DNA of 64,000 nt, taken from positions 38,943 through 102,942 of the forward strand of contig CAYMTA010000012.1 in assembly GCA_964393275.1 (NCBI GenBank), in the 5' to 3' direction. The notes below the pieces were generated by a model. That model searched no databases and was not told the DNA's origin. It saw only the letters and a list, made by a program, of their open reading frames with translations. The translations under genes and the position numbers were made by a program. Source of the stretch: SLRI01 sp964393275 (GTDB taxonomy: Bacteria > Pseudomonadota > Alphaproteobacteria > Geminicoccales > Geminicoccaceae). Positions 17,598 through 27,776 of the stretch are shown here, piece after piece (positions within the stretch are counted from its first letter, which is position 1; each line of letters begins with the position of its first letter).

Positions 17598-17795
17598 GTG
17601 GCATGCCGCCCCTTGCGTTCCATCCTTCTGCTCCTTGGCCTCATGACCTTCGCCTTGACCGCCTGCGCGGACAAGGAGCCCGGCCCGGCCGCCCCGACCG
17701 CGGCGCCCGGCACGTTCCAGGATCCGGCCGACTCCGGCGCGATCGGGACGGAGAACCAGCCGATCGAGGGCGCCGACCAGGATCAGAAGCCCTAG
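17598..17795 (+). CDS. Small lipoprotein of unknown function
   Basis: A 65-residue precursor. The GTG at 17598 follows GAGGA at 7 bases; the open frame extends upstream to 17424, but that extension would bury the signal. Residues 4-23 are hydrophobic and end in the lipobox LTAC, so the mature lipoprotein of ~43 residues would start at that cysteine. It is rich in Pro, Ala, Asp and Gln (ADKEPGPAAPTAAPGTFQDP). No family is recognised. It precedes another tiny lipoprotein gene by 183 bp on the same strand. Confidence 0.75.
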   Translation: MACRPLRSILLLLGLMTFALTACADKEPGPAAPTAAPGTFQDPADSGAIGTENQPIEGADQDQKP

Positions 17796-17978
17796 GCCCT
17801 CCTCGGACCCGGGACCGGGGTGGCGCTTTCTTGCCACAACGCGAGCGCGGGTGAATTCTCGCGCCTTCCTGTGAAACCGAAACCGTTCTAAAGAAGTTGG
17901 GCTTCTTGATTGACGGCGCGTCAGTCACGCGAGCAGCGATGGTCGCAACGCCCCAATGATACATGACAAGGAAATGCC

Positions 17979-18143
17979 ATGACGATCCGCGTGCTTCTTT
18001 TGAACCTGATGGCCCTCGGTGTCCTGACGGTCTCGCTCGCCGCCTGCGGCGACACCTGGGAAGGGGTGAAGACGGATACCGGCGACAATCTCGAGGCGAC
18101 CGGCGAGGCCATCGACAAGGCCGGCGAGGAAGTCAAGAAGTAG
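17979..18143 (+). CDS. Entericidin-like small lipoprotein
   Basis: A 54-codon gene. The ATG at 17979 follows AAGG at 7 bases. Residues 1-22 form a lipoprotein signal with lipobox SLAAC. The mature part CGDTWEGVKTDTGDN, then LEATGEAIDKAGEEVKK, has the pattern of the entericidin EcnA/EcnB family (Cys-x-Thr..Gly..x-D..Gly..I..A). Family members are small envelope lipoproteins, in E. coli a toxin/antidote pair linked to stationary phase. Only one entericidin-like gene is seen here, with the unrelated 65-residue lipoprotein upstream. The function in this organism is inferred. Confidence 0.8.
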   Translation: MTIRVLLLNLMALGVLTVSLAACGDTWEGVKTDTGDNLEATGEAIDKAGEEVKK

Positions 18144-18449
18144 CAGGAGAGGATCGCCCGGTCGCGTCGCCTGGAGGGCGCGCGGCCGGCACCACACCGG
18201 CGCGGCCGGTCGAGGCGGTCGCCACGGCCGACGAGGTTGGCCGGCGCCTGCCCGCGGGCCTGGCCGTCGAGCCGGTGACGGGCGCCGGCCACGATGCCCG
18301 GCCCCTGCAGCACGCCACGCGATCCTGCCCGATCCTCGTGTTCTCCGAGGCCGGCATCAGCCAGGCGCCGCGGCAGGACACGGGCCGGACGGACGTCGAG
18401 CGGGGTGCGAACGTGCCGCCGCGCGGGCTGCGGGCCTTGGCGGGCTGAC
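18144..18449. other. 306-bp gap before cardiolipin synthase, no gene seen
   Basis: Open frames here lack family patterns and ribosome sites. The stretch presumably holds the end of the entericidin transcript and the leader of the cardiolipin synthase gene; I see no clear terminator or promoter. Confidence 0.5.
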
Positions 18450-19877
<1,428 letters not shown>

Positions 19878-19956
19878 GCGCAAGGGCGGGCTTCGCCTTT
19901 GCCGACACCCGGACTAACTCTCCGCCGATGAGGCACGCCAGCGAGGACACGAGAGC

Positions 19957-21036
19957 TTGAGCACCGCCCGCAAGGCCTGGTCCTGGACGATCGCGTTCGT
20001 CGTCCTTCTCCTCCTGCTCTATCTGCTGAACGACGTCCTCCTGCCCTTCGTCGCCGGGCTCGCGGTGGCCTATCTGCTCGATCCCCTGGCCGACCGGCTG
20101 GAGGCCATGGGAGCGTCGCGGACCCTCGCCACGGCCCTGCTCACCATCGGCTTCGTGCTGCTCGTGCTGGGCTGCGTGCTGCTCCTGGTGCCGGTGATCG
20201 CGGACCAGGCGGCCGTGCTGGCCCGGACCCTGCCGCAGACCATCGATTCGTTCTGGAGCTGGGCCGAGCCGATGGTTCGGCGCTGGCGCGAGCGTTTCGG
20301 CGTCGGCAGCGACCAGGAGCTGCAGCAGGCGCTGACCACCTATGCCGGCGATGCGGCGGCCTGGGGCAAGGATCTCCTGGGCGGCCTCCTCACCGGTGGT
20401 GCCGCGCTCGTCAGCGTCGTCTCGCTGCTGATCATCACCCCCGTCGTCAGCTTCTATTTCGTCCGCGACTGGGACCGGATGGTCCAGACCATGGACGGCT
20501 GGCTGCCGCGCGACCACCGGGACACCATCCGCATGCTGGCCGGCGAGATCGACCGGAGCATCGCCGGCTTCCTGCGCGGCCAGGTCTCGGTCTGCGTCAT
20601 CCTCGGCCTCTTCTACGGTCTCGGCCTCGCCGCCATCGGCCTGAGCGGCGGCCTCCTGGTGGGCCTCATGGCCGGCCTGCTCTCGTTCATTCCCTATGTC
20701 GGCTCGATCACCGGCTTCGTCGCCTCGATCGGGCTCGCCGCCTTCCAGTTCGGCCCGACCAACTTCCTCATGCTCGGCCTGACCGCCGGCATCTTTCTCG
20801 TCGGACAGGCGGTCGAAGGCAATTTCCTCACCCCCAAGCTGGTCGGCGACCGGGTCGGGCTGCATCCGGTCTGGGTGATCTTCGCGCTGCTCGCCGGCGG
20901 CACGCTCTTCGGCTTTCTCGGCGTCATGCTGGCCGTCCCGGTCGCCGCCGCCATCGGTGTGCTGGTGCGGTTCGGGCTGAGGCAGTATCTGGCGAGCCCG
21001 CTCTACAAGGGCCACCGGCCGAGCCCGCCGGTCTAG
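19957..21036 (+). CDS. AI-2E family transporter (PerM/YdiK-like)
   Basis: A 359-residue polytopic membrane protein with about eight helices, starting at a TTG (19957) that follows GAGG. Family features are the early LLYLLNDVLLPFVAGLAVAY, SFYFVRDWDRMVQTMDGWLP near residue 170, and a C-terminal helix cluster with PKLVGDRVGLHPVWVIFALL, AGGTLFGFLGVMLAVPVAA. Some members export autoinducer-2, others are Na+/H+ antiporters; the substrate here cannot be told. It lies 79 bp after cls on the same strand. Its TAG stop overlaps the stop of the convergent dehydrogenase gene. Confidence 0.92.
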   Translation: MSTARKAWSWTIAFVVLLLLLYLLNDVLLPFVAGLAVAYLLDPLADRLEAMGASRTLATALLTIGFVLLVLGCVLLLVPVIADQAAVLARTLPQTIDSFWSWAEPMVRRWRERFGVGSDQELQQALTTYAGDAAAWGKDLLGGLLTGGAALVSVVSLLIITPVVSFYFVRDWDRMVQTMDGWLPRDHRDTIRMLAGEIDRSIAGFLRGQVSVCVILGLFYGLGLAAIGLSGGLLVGLMAGLLSFIPYVGSITGFVASIGLAAFQFGPTNFLMLGLTAGIFLVGQAVEGNFLTPKLVGDRVGLHPVWVIFALLAGGTLFGFLGVMLAVPVAAAIGVLVRFGLRQYLASPLYKGHRPSPPV

Positions 21037-21959
21037 CCGTCGGCCTTGCGCCGCGCGCGCATGAGCTCGACCAGCGCCCTGTCGCGAGCCGCCTCGAGCT
21101 CGGCCACGCTCCGTCCCCCGGCCTCCTCGGCGACACCCAAGACGAGAAGCTCGCGGGTCGCGGCGTCCAGGCTGGGCTCGCCCAGGGTCGCCCAGCGCCG
21201 CTCCTGGCTCGGGCCCAGATGCTCGAGATAGTCGGCGATGCCGCCGGCCCCGCCGCCCAGGTGATAGGAGAGGTGCGCTCCCTGGACGGCCCAGCGCAGG
21301 CCCGGTCCCTCGACCAGGGCCGCGTCGATGTCGGCGACGCTGGCGACACCTTCGCCCACGAGGTGCACCGCCTCGCGCCACAGGGCTGCCGCCAGCCGCC
21401 CGGCGATATGGCCCGGCATCTCTCGCCGCAGCCGGACCGGCCGCTTGCCGAGGGCGGTGTAGAAGGCCACGGCATGGTCGGCCAGGGCCGGGTCCGGGGT
21501 GAACAGCTCGACCAGCGGGATCAGGTGGACCGGGTTGAAGGGGTGGGCCACCAGCAGGCGTTCGGGCCGCGCCATCTCCTGCGCGAGGTCGGACCAGAGC
21601 AGGGCCGACGTGCTGCTGGCGATCACCGTGGCCGGATCGGCCGCGGCCTCGATCGCGGCGAGGAGCGCCCGCTTGGCGGCGAGATTCTCGGGCGCGTTCT
21701 CCTGGACCAGGCGGACATGGGCCACCGCGTCATCGAGCGACTTCGCCAGCACCAGCCGGCCGCGGCGCACGGGCTGCAGCTTCCCGAGCGCCGCTCGCAG
21801 CGGGCGCACGCGATCCCGCAAGCTGGCGAGCCGTGCTGGATCCGGGTCCCATGCCCGAGCCTCGAGCCCGGCGGCGGTGAAGACCGCGGCCCATCCGGCA
21901 CCGATCAGCCCGCAGCCGACGATGGCGACCGGCTCGCGGTCGATCGGCGGGCGGGTCAT
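21033..21959 (-). CDS. 3-hydroxyacyl-CoA dehydrogenase family protein (L-carnitine dehydrogenase-like)
   Basis: A 308-residue NAD-dependent dehydrogenase. The Rossmann motif is VAIVGCGLIGAGWA at residues ~11-24; the catalytic region has IASSTSALLWSDLAQ near 125 and AHPFNPVHLIPLVEL near 149, with the family histidine. The C-terminal helix domain contains EGPGLRWAVQGAHLSYHLGG, a pattern close to L-carnitine dehydrogenase and gulonate dehydrogenase. No carnitine genes are adjacent, so the substrate is open. The ATG at 21959 begins just before the Rossmann strand; the ribosome site is weak. The 3' end overlaps the convergent AI-2E gene by 3 bp. Confidence 0.88.
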   Translation of the reverse strand: MTRPPIDREPVAIVGCGLIGAGWAAVFTAAGLEARAWDPDPARLASLRDRVRPLRAALGKLQPVRRGRLVLAKSLDDAVAHVRLVQENAPENLAAKRALLAAIEAAADPATVIASSTSALLWSDLAQEMARPERLLVAHPFNPVHLIPLVELFTPDPALADHAVAFYTALGKRPVRLRREMPGHIAGRLAAALWREAVHLVGEGVASVADIDAALVEGPGLRWAVQGAHLSYHLGGGAGGIADYLEHLGPSQERRWATLGEPSLDAATRELLVLGVAEEAGGRSVAELEAARDRALVELMRARRKADG

Positions 21960-22187
21960 GCCGGCAGGATCAGAGTCGAGGCGGCCCGATTCCCGACCGT
22001 GGCACGTGGCAAGAACCCCCTGCTGTCGCCTTTCACGACGATCATCGCCCCCCTCCTCCCTTTGACGCGCCGGCTCGGCCGGCCGCAATGGCCGCGTCCA
22101 CCCGCACGCTCATCCGTAGATGCCATCAATGGAGGTTGACTGCATCCGGTTCCAAGGGACGAGAGCGAGCAGACGCTCGCCGGCGGC

Positions 22188-23696
22188 TCAGGTGCCGCAG
22201 AAGGTGGCCAGCACCCGCTCCTCGGGGCGGGGCGGCTCGGCATAGGCCGCAAACCGGGCGGGCGGCTCGTCATAGGGGCGCCGAAGAGCCTCGAGCAGCT
22301 CCTGGAAAGGGGCGAGATCGCCCCGCTCGACCGCCGCCTCGAGCGCCTGCTCGACCCGATGGTTGCGCGGGATGATCGCGGGGTTGACCCGCCGCATCGC
22401 CGCCGCCCGCTCCGCCGGGGCCAGGGGGTCCCGCTCCAGCCGTGCGCGCCAGCCAGCGGCCCAGTCGAGATAGAGCTCGGGCTTGCCGAAGAGCCCGGCG
22501 ACCCGGTCATCGGCGGCCGGGTCTGCCGCCGCGTCGACGAGACGGCGGAAGGTGAGCGTGTAGTCGGCCTCGCCCTTCTGCATGGCGTCGAGCAGGGCAT
22601 GGATCAGCGCCAGATCGCCCTCCTCCGCCGATTCGAGGCCGATCTTCCGGCGCATCCGCGACAGCAGCTCGCGCTCGAACGTTCGACCGAAGGTCTCCAC
22701 CGCTTCCGTGGCACGGGCCACCGCGCGCTCGACATCGGTGTCGATCAGCCCGAGCAGCGCCTCGGCGAGGCGGGCGAGATTCCAGCCGGCGAGGCGCGGC
22801 TGGTTGGCGAAGGCGTAGCGGCCGGCCTGGTCGATCGAGCTGAAGACGGTGGCCGGGTCATAGGCGTCCATGAAGGCGCAGGGGCCGTAGTCGATGGTCT
22901 CGCCCGCGATCGACATGTTGTCGGTATTCATCACCCCATGGATGAAGCCGACGGCGAGCCACTGGGCCACCAGCCTCGCCTGCCGCTCGGCCACGGCGGC
23001 GAGCAGATCCAGGGCCTTCTGCTCGCTGTCCCGCAGCTCGGGATAGTGGCGGTCGATGACATAGTCGACGAGGCGGGCCAGGGCCTCGGTGTCGCCGCGG
23101 GCGGCGAAGAACTGGAAGGTGCCGACCCTGACGTGGCTTTCGGCGACGCGGGTCAGGACGGCCCCCGGCAGCGCCGTCTCGCGCTGCACCGGCTCGCCCG
23201 TGGTGACCGCGGCCAAGGCCCGGGTCGTCGGGATGCCGAGCGCGTGCATCGCCTCGCCCATCAGGTATTCGCGCAGCACCGGGCCCAAGGCGGCGCGGCC
23301 GTCGCCGCCGCGCGAGAAGGGGGTGCGGCCGGCGCCCTTGAGCTGGATGTCGCGGCGGATGCCCTGGCGATCTTGCACCTCGCCCAGAAGGATCGCCCTT
23401 CCATCGCCGAGCTGCGGCACGAACTGGCCGAACTGGTGGCCGGCATAGGCCATGGCGAGCGGCTCCGCCCCTTCCGGCACGACGTTGCCGGCGAGCATCG
23501 CCGCCCCGGCCTCGCCGTCCAGCAGATCCGGGTCGACGCCGAGATCTCGGGCGAGATCGCGGTTGACGGCGACCATCCCCGGCTCCGCCACCGGCGTCGG
23601 CGGCAGGCGCGCGAAGAAGCGGTCCGGCAGCCGGGCATAGCTGTTGTCGAAGGCGAAGGGCGAGGTCATGGGCGGATGGGTGCGGTGCATGTCCAT
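22188..23696 (-). CDS. selO: Protein adenylyltransferase SelO
   Basis: A 502-residue pseudokinase-fold enzyme that transfers AMP from ATP to protein Ser, Thr or Tyr, linked in E. coli to oxidative stress. Motifs seen are FDNSYARLPDRFFA at the start, AYAGHQFGQFVPQLGDGRA near residue 85, DIQLKGAGRTPFSRGGDGRA near 115 (nucleotide-binding Lys), NTDNMSIAGETIDYGPC near 255 (catalytic and metal Asp), and IIPRNHRVEQAL near 440. It ends in a cysteine segment, ATFCGT, as redox-active members often do. ATG at 23696 or 23669 are both possible. It lies downstream of the dipeptide importer on the same strand. Confidence 0.96.
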   Translation of the reverse strand: MDMHRTHPPMTSPFAFDNSYARLPDRFFARLPPTPVAEPGMVAVNRDLARDLGVDPDLLDGEAGAAMLAGNVVPEGAEPLAMAYAGHQFGQFVPQLGDGRAILLGEVQDRQGIRRDIQLKGAGRTPFSRGGDGRAALGPVLREYLMGEAMHALGIPTTRALAAVTTGEPVQRETALPGAVLTRVAESHVRVGTFQFFAARGDTEALARLVDYVIDRHYPELRDSEQKALDLLAAVAERQARLVAQWLAVGFIHGVMNTDNMSIAGETIDYGPCAFMDAYDPATVFSSIDQAGRYAFANQPRLAGWNLARLAEALLGLIDTDVERAVARATEAVETFGRTFERELLSRMRRKIGLESAEEGDLALIHALLDAMQKGEADYTLTFRRLVDAAADPAADDRVAGLFGKPELYLDWAAGWRARLERDPLAPAERAAAMRRVNPAIIPRNHRVEQALEAAVERGDLAPFQELLEALRRPYDEPPARFAAYAEPPRPEERVLATFCGT

Positions 23697-23742
23697 GATA
23701 TGGGCTGCCCTCGCTGTTTGATCCAGGTAATGCGCGGCCGGT

Positions 23743-24753
23743 CTACTCGGCCTCGCCGCCGAGCGGAAAGTAGCATGCCGCCGCGTGGGTCGCCTTGTGC
23801 TCGAGCGGCGGGACCCGCTCGCGGCAGATGGCCTGGGCGCGCCAGCAGCGGGGGTTGAAGCTGCATCCCGGCGGCGGATCGAGCGGCGAGGGCAGCTCGC
23901 CCTCGAGGCGGATGCGCTGCTTCTGCCGCTCCGGATCGGCGACCGGCGTCGCCGAAAGCAGGGCCGCCGTGTAGGGATGCTCGGGCCGCGCGAACACCGC
24001 CTCGGCCGGCCCCGTCTCGACCGGCCGGCCGAGATACATCACCATGACGTCGTCGGCGAAGTGGCGGACCACCGAGAGATCATGGCTGATGAAGAGGTAG
24101 GCGAGCCCGAATTCCTGCTGCAGGTCGATCAGGATGTTCAGGACCTGGGCCTGGATCGAGAGGTCGAGGGCCGAGAGCGGCTCGTCGAGGACCAGGATCT
24201 CGGGGTTCAGCATCAAGGCCCGGGCGACGGCGATGCGCTGGCGCTGCCCGCCTGAGAACATGTGCGGATAGCGCTCGTAGTGCTCGGCCCGAAGGCCGAC
24301 CCTTGCCAGCATCTCGAGCGCCTTGTCGCGGCGCTCGGCCGAACGCAGGGTCGTGTTGATCTTCAACGGCTCCTCGAGGATGGCGCCGATCTTCTGGCGC
24401 GGGTTGAGCGAGCCATAGGGGTTCTGGAAGACGATCTGGACCTTGCGGCGAAGCTCCCGGTCGCCCGGATCGGCCGGCCGGCCGGCGATCAGGAGGCGGC
24501 CCGAGCTCGGCTGCTCGATCATGGTGACGAGGCGGGCCAGGGTCGACTTGCCGCAGCCCGATTCGCCGACCACGGCGAGCGTGCGCCCGGCCTCGAGGCT
24601 GAAGCTGACGCCGTTGACCGCATGCAGCTCGCGCGTCTGCCGGAACGGCCCACGCGAGACGGTGTAGCTGCGGGTGAGGTCCATGGCCTCGATGACCGGG
24701 GACCCGATGACCCGCGCCTCGCCAGACGGCATGTCGATCACGGCGGCGCTCAA
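23743..24753 (-). CDS. Dipeptide ABC transporter ATPase (DppF type)
   Basis: About 336 residues. Walker A GESGCGKST near residue 63, signature FSGGQRQRI near 168, Walker B ILVLDEPLSALD, and the C-terminal oligopeptide-transporter motif with cysteines (GCSFNPRCWRAQAICRE). The TTG at 24753 overlaps the TGA of the preceding ATPase gene (TTGA), suggesting coupled translation; GTG 24741 or ATG 24732 are alternatives that keep the domain intact. It pairs with the DppD-type ATPase to drive the importer. It is the last gene of the operon, 47 bp before selO. Confidence 0.93.
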   Translation of the reverse strand: MSAAVIDMPSGEARVIGSPVIEAMDLTRSYTVSRGPFRQTRELHAVNGVSFSLEAGRTLAVVGESGCGKSTLARLVTMIEQPSSGRLLIAGRPADPGDRELRRKVQIVFQNPYGSLNPRQKIGAILEEPLKINTTLRSAERRDKALEMLARVGLRAEHYERYPHMFSGGQRQRIAVARALMLNPEILVLDEPLSALDLSIQAQVLNILIDLQQEFGLAYLFISHDLSVVRHFADDVMVMYLGRPVETGPAEAVFARPEHPYTAALLSATPVADPERQKQRIRLEGELPSPLDPPPGCSFNPRCWRAQAICRERVPPLEHKATHAAACYFPLGGEAE

Positions 24754-25757
24754 GTCAGCGCCTCCGCCTCGACCAGGCCCGGATGGCCCATCGGCTCGCC
24801 GTGACGAAGCGGGTAGTTGCAGAGCGCCTGACCGAGCTCCTCGCCCTGGCGGACGACCCCTTCGCGGCAGCGCTCGGTGACGAAGCGGCAACGCGGCCCG
24901 AAGAGGCAGCCCTTCGGCCGGTCGCCCTGGCCCGGGACGACGCCCGGGATCGACGGCAGCTTGCCGTGGCGGGTGGCGCGCTCGGGCAGGGCCGCGAGGA
25001 GCGCTGCCGTGTAGGGATGATGCGGGTCGCGGAAAAGCTCCCTCACCGGCTGCTCCTCGACCTTCTGGCCCGCATATTGGACCTGGACGCGCTCGGCGGT
25101 CTCCGCGACCACGCCCATGTCGTGGGTGATCAGGATGAGCCCCATGTCGTGCTGGCGCTGCAGGTCCACGAGGAGGTCGAGGATCTGCGCCTGGATGGTG
25201 ACATCGAGCGCCGTCGTGGGCTCGTCGGCGATCAGCAGCTTCGGCTTGCAGGCGAGTGCGATGGCGATCATCACGCGCTGGTTCATGCCGCCCGAGAGCT
25301 GGTGCGGGAACTGGCCGAGCCGCTCGGCCGGAGCCGGGATGCCGACCTGGTCGAGCAGCTCGATGGTGCGCGCACGGCGCGCCCTGCGGTCGAGCCCGAG
25401 ATGAAAGCGCAGCGACTCGCCGATCTGGAAGCCGACCGTGAAGCAGGGATTGAGGCTCGACATCGGCTCCTGGAAGATCATCGCGATGTCCTTGCCGATG
25501 ATCCGGCGCCGCTCCTTGTCCGCCAGCCCGAGGAGATCGCGCCCGTCGAAGCGCATGAGATCGGCCGTGACCGTGGCGGTCCAGGGCAGGAGGCCCATGA
25601 GGGCCAGCATGGCGACCGACTTGCCCGAGCCGGATTCGCCGACGATGGCGAGGATCTCGCCCTTGTCGCAGGCGAGGGAGACGCTGTCGACCGCGCGAAA
25701 GGCGCCGGCGGCGGTGGCGAACGCGACGGTCAGGTTCTCGATCTCGAGCAGCGCCAT
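24750..25757 (-). CDS. Dipeptide ABC transporter ATPase (DppD type)
   Basis: A 335-residue cytoplasmic ATPase. Walker A is GESGSGKSV near residue 40, the Q-loop region is IFQEPMSSLNPCF, the signature is LSGGMNQRV near 160, Walker B is LLIADEPTTALD, and the C-terminal cysteine motif GCLFGPRCRFVTERC matches oligopeptide importers. The ATG at 25757 lies 2 bp beyond the stop of the permease gene, and the 3' end overlaps the next ATPase gene by 4 bp. This gap-free order means the ATPases and the permease are made from one message. Confidence 0.95.
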   Translation of the reverse strand: MALLEIENLTVAFATAAGAFRAVDSVSLACDKGEILAIVGESGSGKSVAMLALMGLLPWTATVTADLMRFDGRDLLGLADKERRRIIGKDIAMIFQEPMSSLNPCFTVGFQIGESLRFHLGLDRRARRARTIELLDQVGIPAPAERLGQFPHQLSGGMNQRVMIAIALACKPKLLIADEPTTALDVTIQAQILDLLVDLQRQHDMGLILITHDMGVVAETAERVQVQYAGQKVEEQPVRELFRDPHHPYTAALLAALPERATRHGKLPSIPGVVPGQGDRPKGCLFGPRCRFVTERCREGVVRQGEELGQALCNYPLRHGEPMGHPGLVEAEALT

Positions 25758-25759
25758 CC

Positions 25760-26680
25760 TCAGCTCCGCTTGAGCTTGGGATCGAGCGCGTCCCGAAGCC
25801 CGTCGCCCATCAGGTTGATCGCCAGCACGGTGACCAGGATGGCGAGGCCGGGGAAGGTCACGACCCACCAGGCCCTGAGGATGAACTCGCGCGCCTCGGC
25901 CAGCATGGTGCCCCATTCGGGCGTCGGCGGCTGCGCCCCCATGCCGAGAAAGCCGAGGGCCGCGGCATCCAGGATGGCGCTGGAGAAGGAAAGGGTCGCC
26001 TGGACGATCAGGGGGGCCAGGCAATTGGGCAGGATGGTGACGAACATGAGCCGAAGCTTGCCGGCACCGGCGACCCGCGCCGAGACGACATATTCGCGGC
26101 TGCGCTCGGTCATCACCGAGCCCCGGGTCAGACGGACGAAATGCGGCTGCAGAACGACGGCGATGGCGATCATCGCGTTGATCAGGCCGGGGCCGAGGAT
26201 GGCGACGAGGACGAGGGCCAGGAGGAGCGAGGGGAAGGCCAGGATGACGTCCATGATGCGGACGATGACGACGTCGACCCAGCCGCGAAAGAAGCCGGCG
26301 ACCAGCCCGAGCAGCACGCCCACGCTGGCGGCGAGCGTCACCACGAACAGGCCGATGAAGAGCGAGAACCTGGCCCCGTAGATCAGCCGCGAGAGCATGT
26401 CGCGGCCGACCGCGTCGGTGCCGAGGGCGTAGGTGAGCTGGCCGCCCGCTTCCCAGAAGGGCGGCAGCAGCAGGGCGCCGCGATTCTGCAGGCTCGGGCT
26501 GTGCGGGGCGATGAGCGGGGCGAAAAGCGCGACGACGATGATCGCGAGGAAGACGAAGAGGCCGATCACGGCACCCTTGTTCTGGCAGAAGTAGAACCAG
26601 AATTCCGACAGCATCGCCCGCCGCAGCGCCCAGGCACCGGCCGGAATGGGGCGTTCGGTCTCGAGGGCTTCGGTGGCCAT
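25760..26680 (-). CDS. Dipeptide ABC transporter permease (DppC type)
   Basis: A 306-residue permease. The N-terminal cytoplasmic stretch WALRRAMLSEFWFYFCQNK leads into helix 1 (~residues 38-58). The motif YALGTDAVGRDMLSRLIYGA near 85 and ARVAGAGKLRLMFVTILPN near 205 (coupling loop) define the DppC/OppC family. The C-terminus is GDGLRDALDPKLKRS. The gap to the upstream permease gene is 12 bp. Confidence 0.95.
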   Translation of the reverse strand: MATEALETERPIPAGAWALRRAMLSEFWFYFCQNKGAVIGLFVFLAIIVVALFAPLIAPHSPSLQNRGALLLPPFWEAGGQLTYALGTDAVGRDMLSRLIYGARFSLFIGLFVVTLAASVGVLLGLVAGFFRGWVDVVIVRIMDVILAFPSLLLALVLVAILGPGLINAMIAIAVVLQPHFVRLTRGSVMTERSREYVVSARVAGAGKLRLMFVTILPNCLAPLIVQATLSFSSAILDAAALGFLGMGAQPPTPEWGTMLAEAREFILRAWWVVTFPGLAILVTVLAINLMGDGLRDALDPKLKRS

Positions 26681-26692
26681 GGGCGTGCCCTC

Positions 26693-27697
26693 TCAGTGCC
26701 GGATGCGCGGGTTGACGAGCCCGTAGAGCACGTCGACGACGAGGTTCACGAGCATGATGACGCCGGCGATCAGGAGGAGGCCGCCCTGCACCACGGCGTA
26801 GTCGCGCTTGAAGACCGAATCGACCATCCACTTGCCGATGCCGGGCCAGGAGAAGATCGTCTCGGTCAGGATGGCGCCGGCCAGCAGCACGCCGACCTGC
26901 AGCCCGATCGTCGTGATCACCGGGATGAGCGCGTTCCGCAGCGCGTGCAGGCCGATGACGCGGCGGGTCGGCAGCCCCTTCGAGCGCGCGGTCCGGACAT
27001 AGTCCTCGCCCAGCACCTCGAGCATGGCCGAGCGGGTCTGCCTCGCGATGACGGCGAGCGGGATGGTGGCGAGCACGATGGTCGGCAGGATCAGATGGCT
27101 GACCGCCGACTGGAACGCCCCCGCCTGACCCGAGAGCAGGCTGTCGATCAGCATGAAACCGGTGACCGGCGGGAAGAAGTAGAGGAGCGAGATGCGGCCC
27201 GAGACCGGCGTCCATTGCAGGATGCCGGAGAAGAGGATGATGAGCAAAAGGCCCCACCAGAAGATCGGCATCGAGTAGCCGACGAGGGCCGTTCCCATGA
27301 TGCTCTGGTCGAGCCACGTGCCGCGCTTGACCGCGGCGATGACCCCGGTCGGGATGCCGATCAGGGTCGCGAGCAGGATGGCGCAGACCGAGAGCTCGAT
27401 GGTCGCCGGGAAGAGGGTGAAGAACTCCTGCAGCACCGGCCGCTTGGTGACGATCGAGTTGCCGAAGTCGCCCTGCAGCACGTCGCCGAGATAGCCGAGA
27501 TACTGGAAGACGATCGGCTGGTCGAAGCCGTAGACGGCCTGGAGCTGCTCATAGCGCTCGGCGGTCATGCCGCGCTCGCCGGCGAGCAGCACGATGGGAT
27601 CGCCGGGCAGAAGACGGATGAAGGCGAAGGCGACGATCGAGACACCGATGAAGGTCGGTATCAAGAGGGCGACGCGGGAGAGAAGGAAGCGCAGCAT
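26693..27697 (-). CDS. Dipeptide ABC transporter permease (DppB type)
   Basis: A 334-residue permease with an N-terminal helix (RFLLSRVALLIPTFIGVSIV), the periplasmic segment with LLPGDPIVLLAGERGMT, the coupling loop TARSKGLPTRRVIGLHALRN, and the C-terminal NLVVDVLYGLVNPRIRH. Length and all six helices are normal. It follows the binding-protein gene after 79 bp that contain a strong stem-loop, which may lower permease expression relative to the binding protein. Confidence 0.95.
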   Translation of the reverse strand: MLRFLLSRVALLIPTFIGVSIVAFAFIRLLPGDPIVLLAGERGMTAERYEQLQAVYGFDQPIVFQYLGYLGDVLQGDFGNSIVTKRPVLQEFFTLFPATIELSVCAILLATLIGIPTGVIAAVKRGTWLDQSIMGTALVGYSMPIFWWGLLLIILFSGILQWTPVSGRISLLYFFPPVTGFMLIDSLLSGQAGAFQSAVSHLILPTIVLATIPLAVIARQTRSAMLEVLGEDYVRTARSKGLPTRRVIGLHALRNALIPVITTIGLQVGVLLAGAILTETIFSWPGIGKWMVDSVFKRDYAVVQGGLLLIAGVIMLVNLVVDVLYGLVNPRIRH

Positions 27698-27726
27698 CGC
27701 TCAACCCGTCCTCGCCCGGGCCGGCG

Positions 27727-27754
27727 CGATCCGGGGCGTCGCCACCCCGGATCG
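27727..27754 (-). repeat. Stem-loop between binding-protein and permease genes of the dipeptide importer
   Basis: CGATCCGGGG (27727-27736) and CCCCGGATCG (27745-27754) form a perfect 10-bp stem with an 8-base loop. It lies between the binding-protein stop (27777) and the permease start (27697), with no T-run. It resembles the 3' stabilising hairpins after binding-protein genes of other ABC operons. Confidence 0.65.
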
Positions 27755-27776
27755 TCCCGCGTTCACGGCAACACTT

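Noticed and set aside
17892..17907. AAGAAG/CTTCTT hairpin before the entericidin-like gene as a terminator
   Set aside because: The stem is only 6 bp and AT-rich, with no T-run after it.
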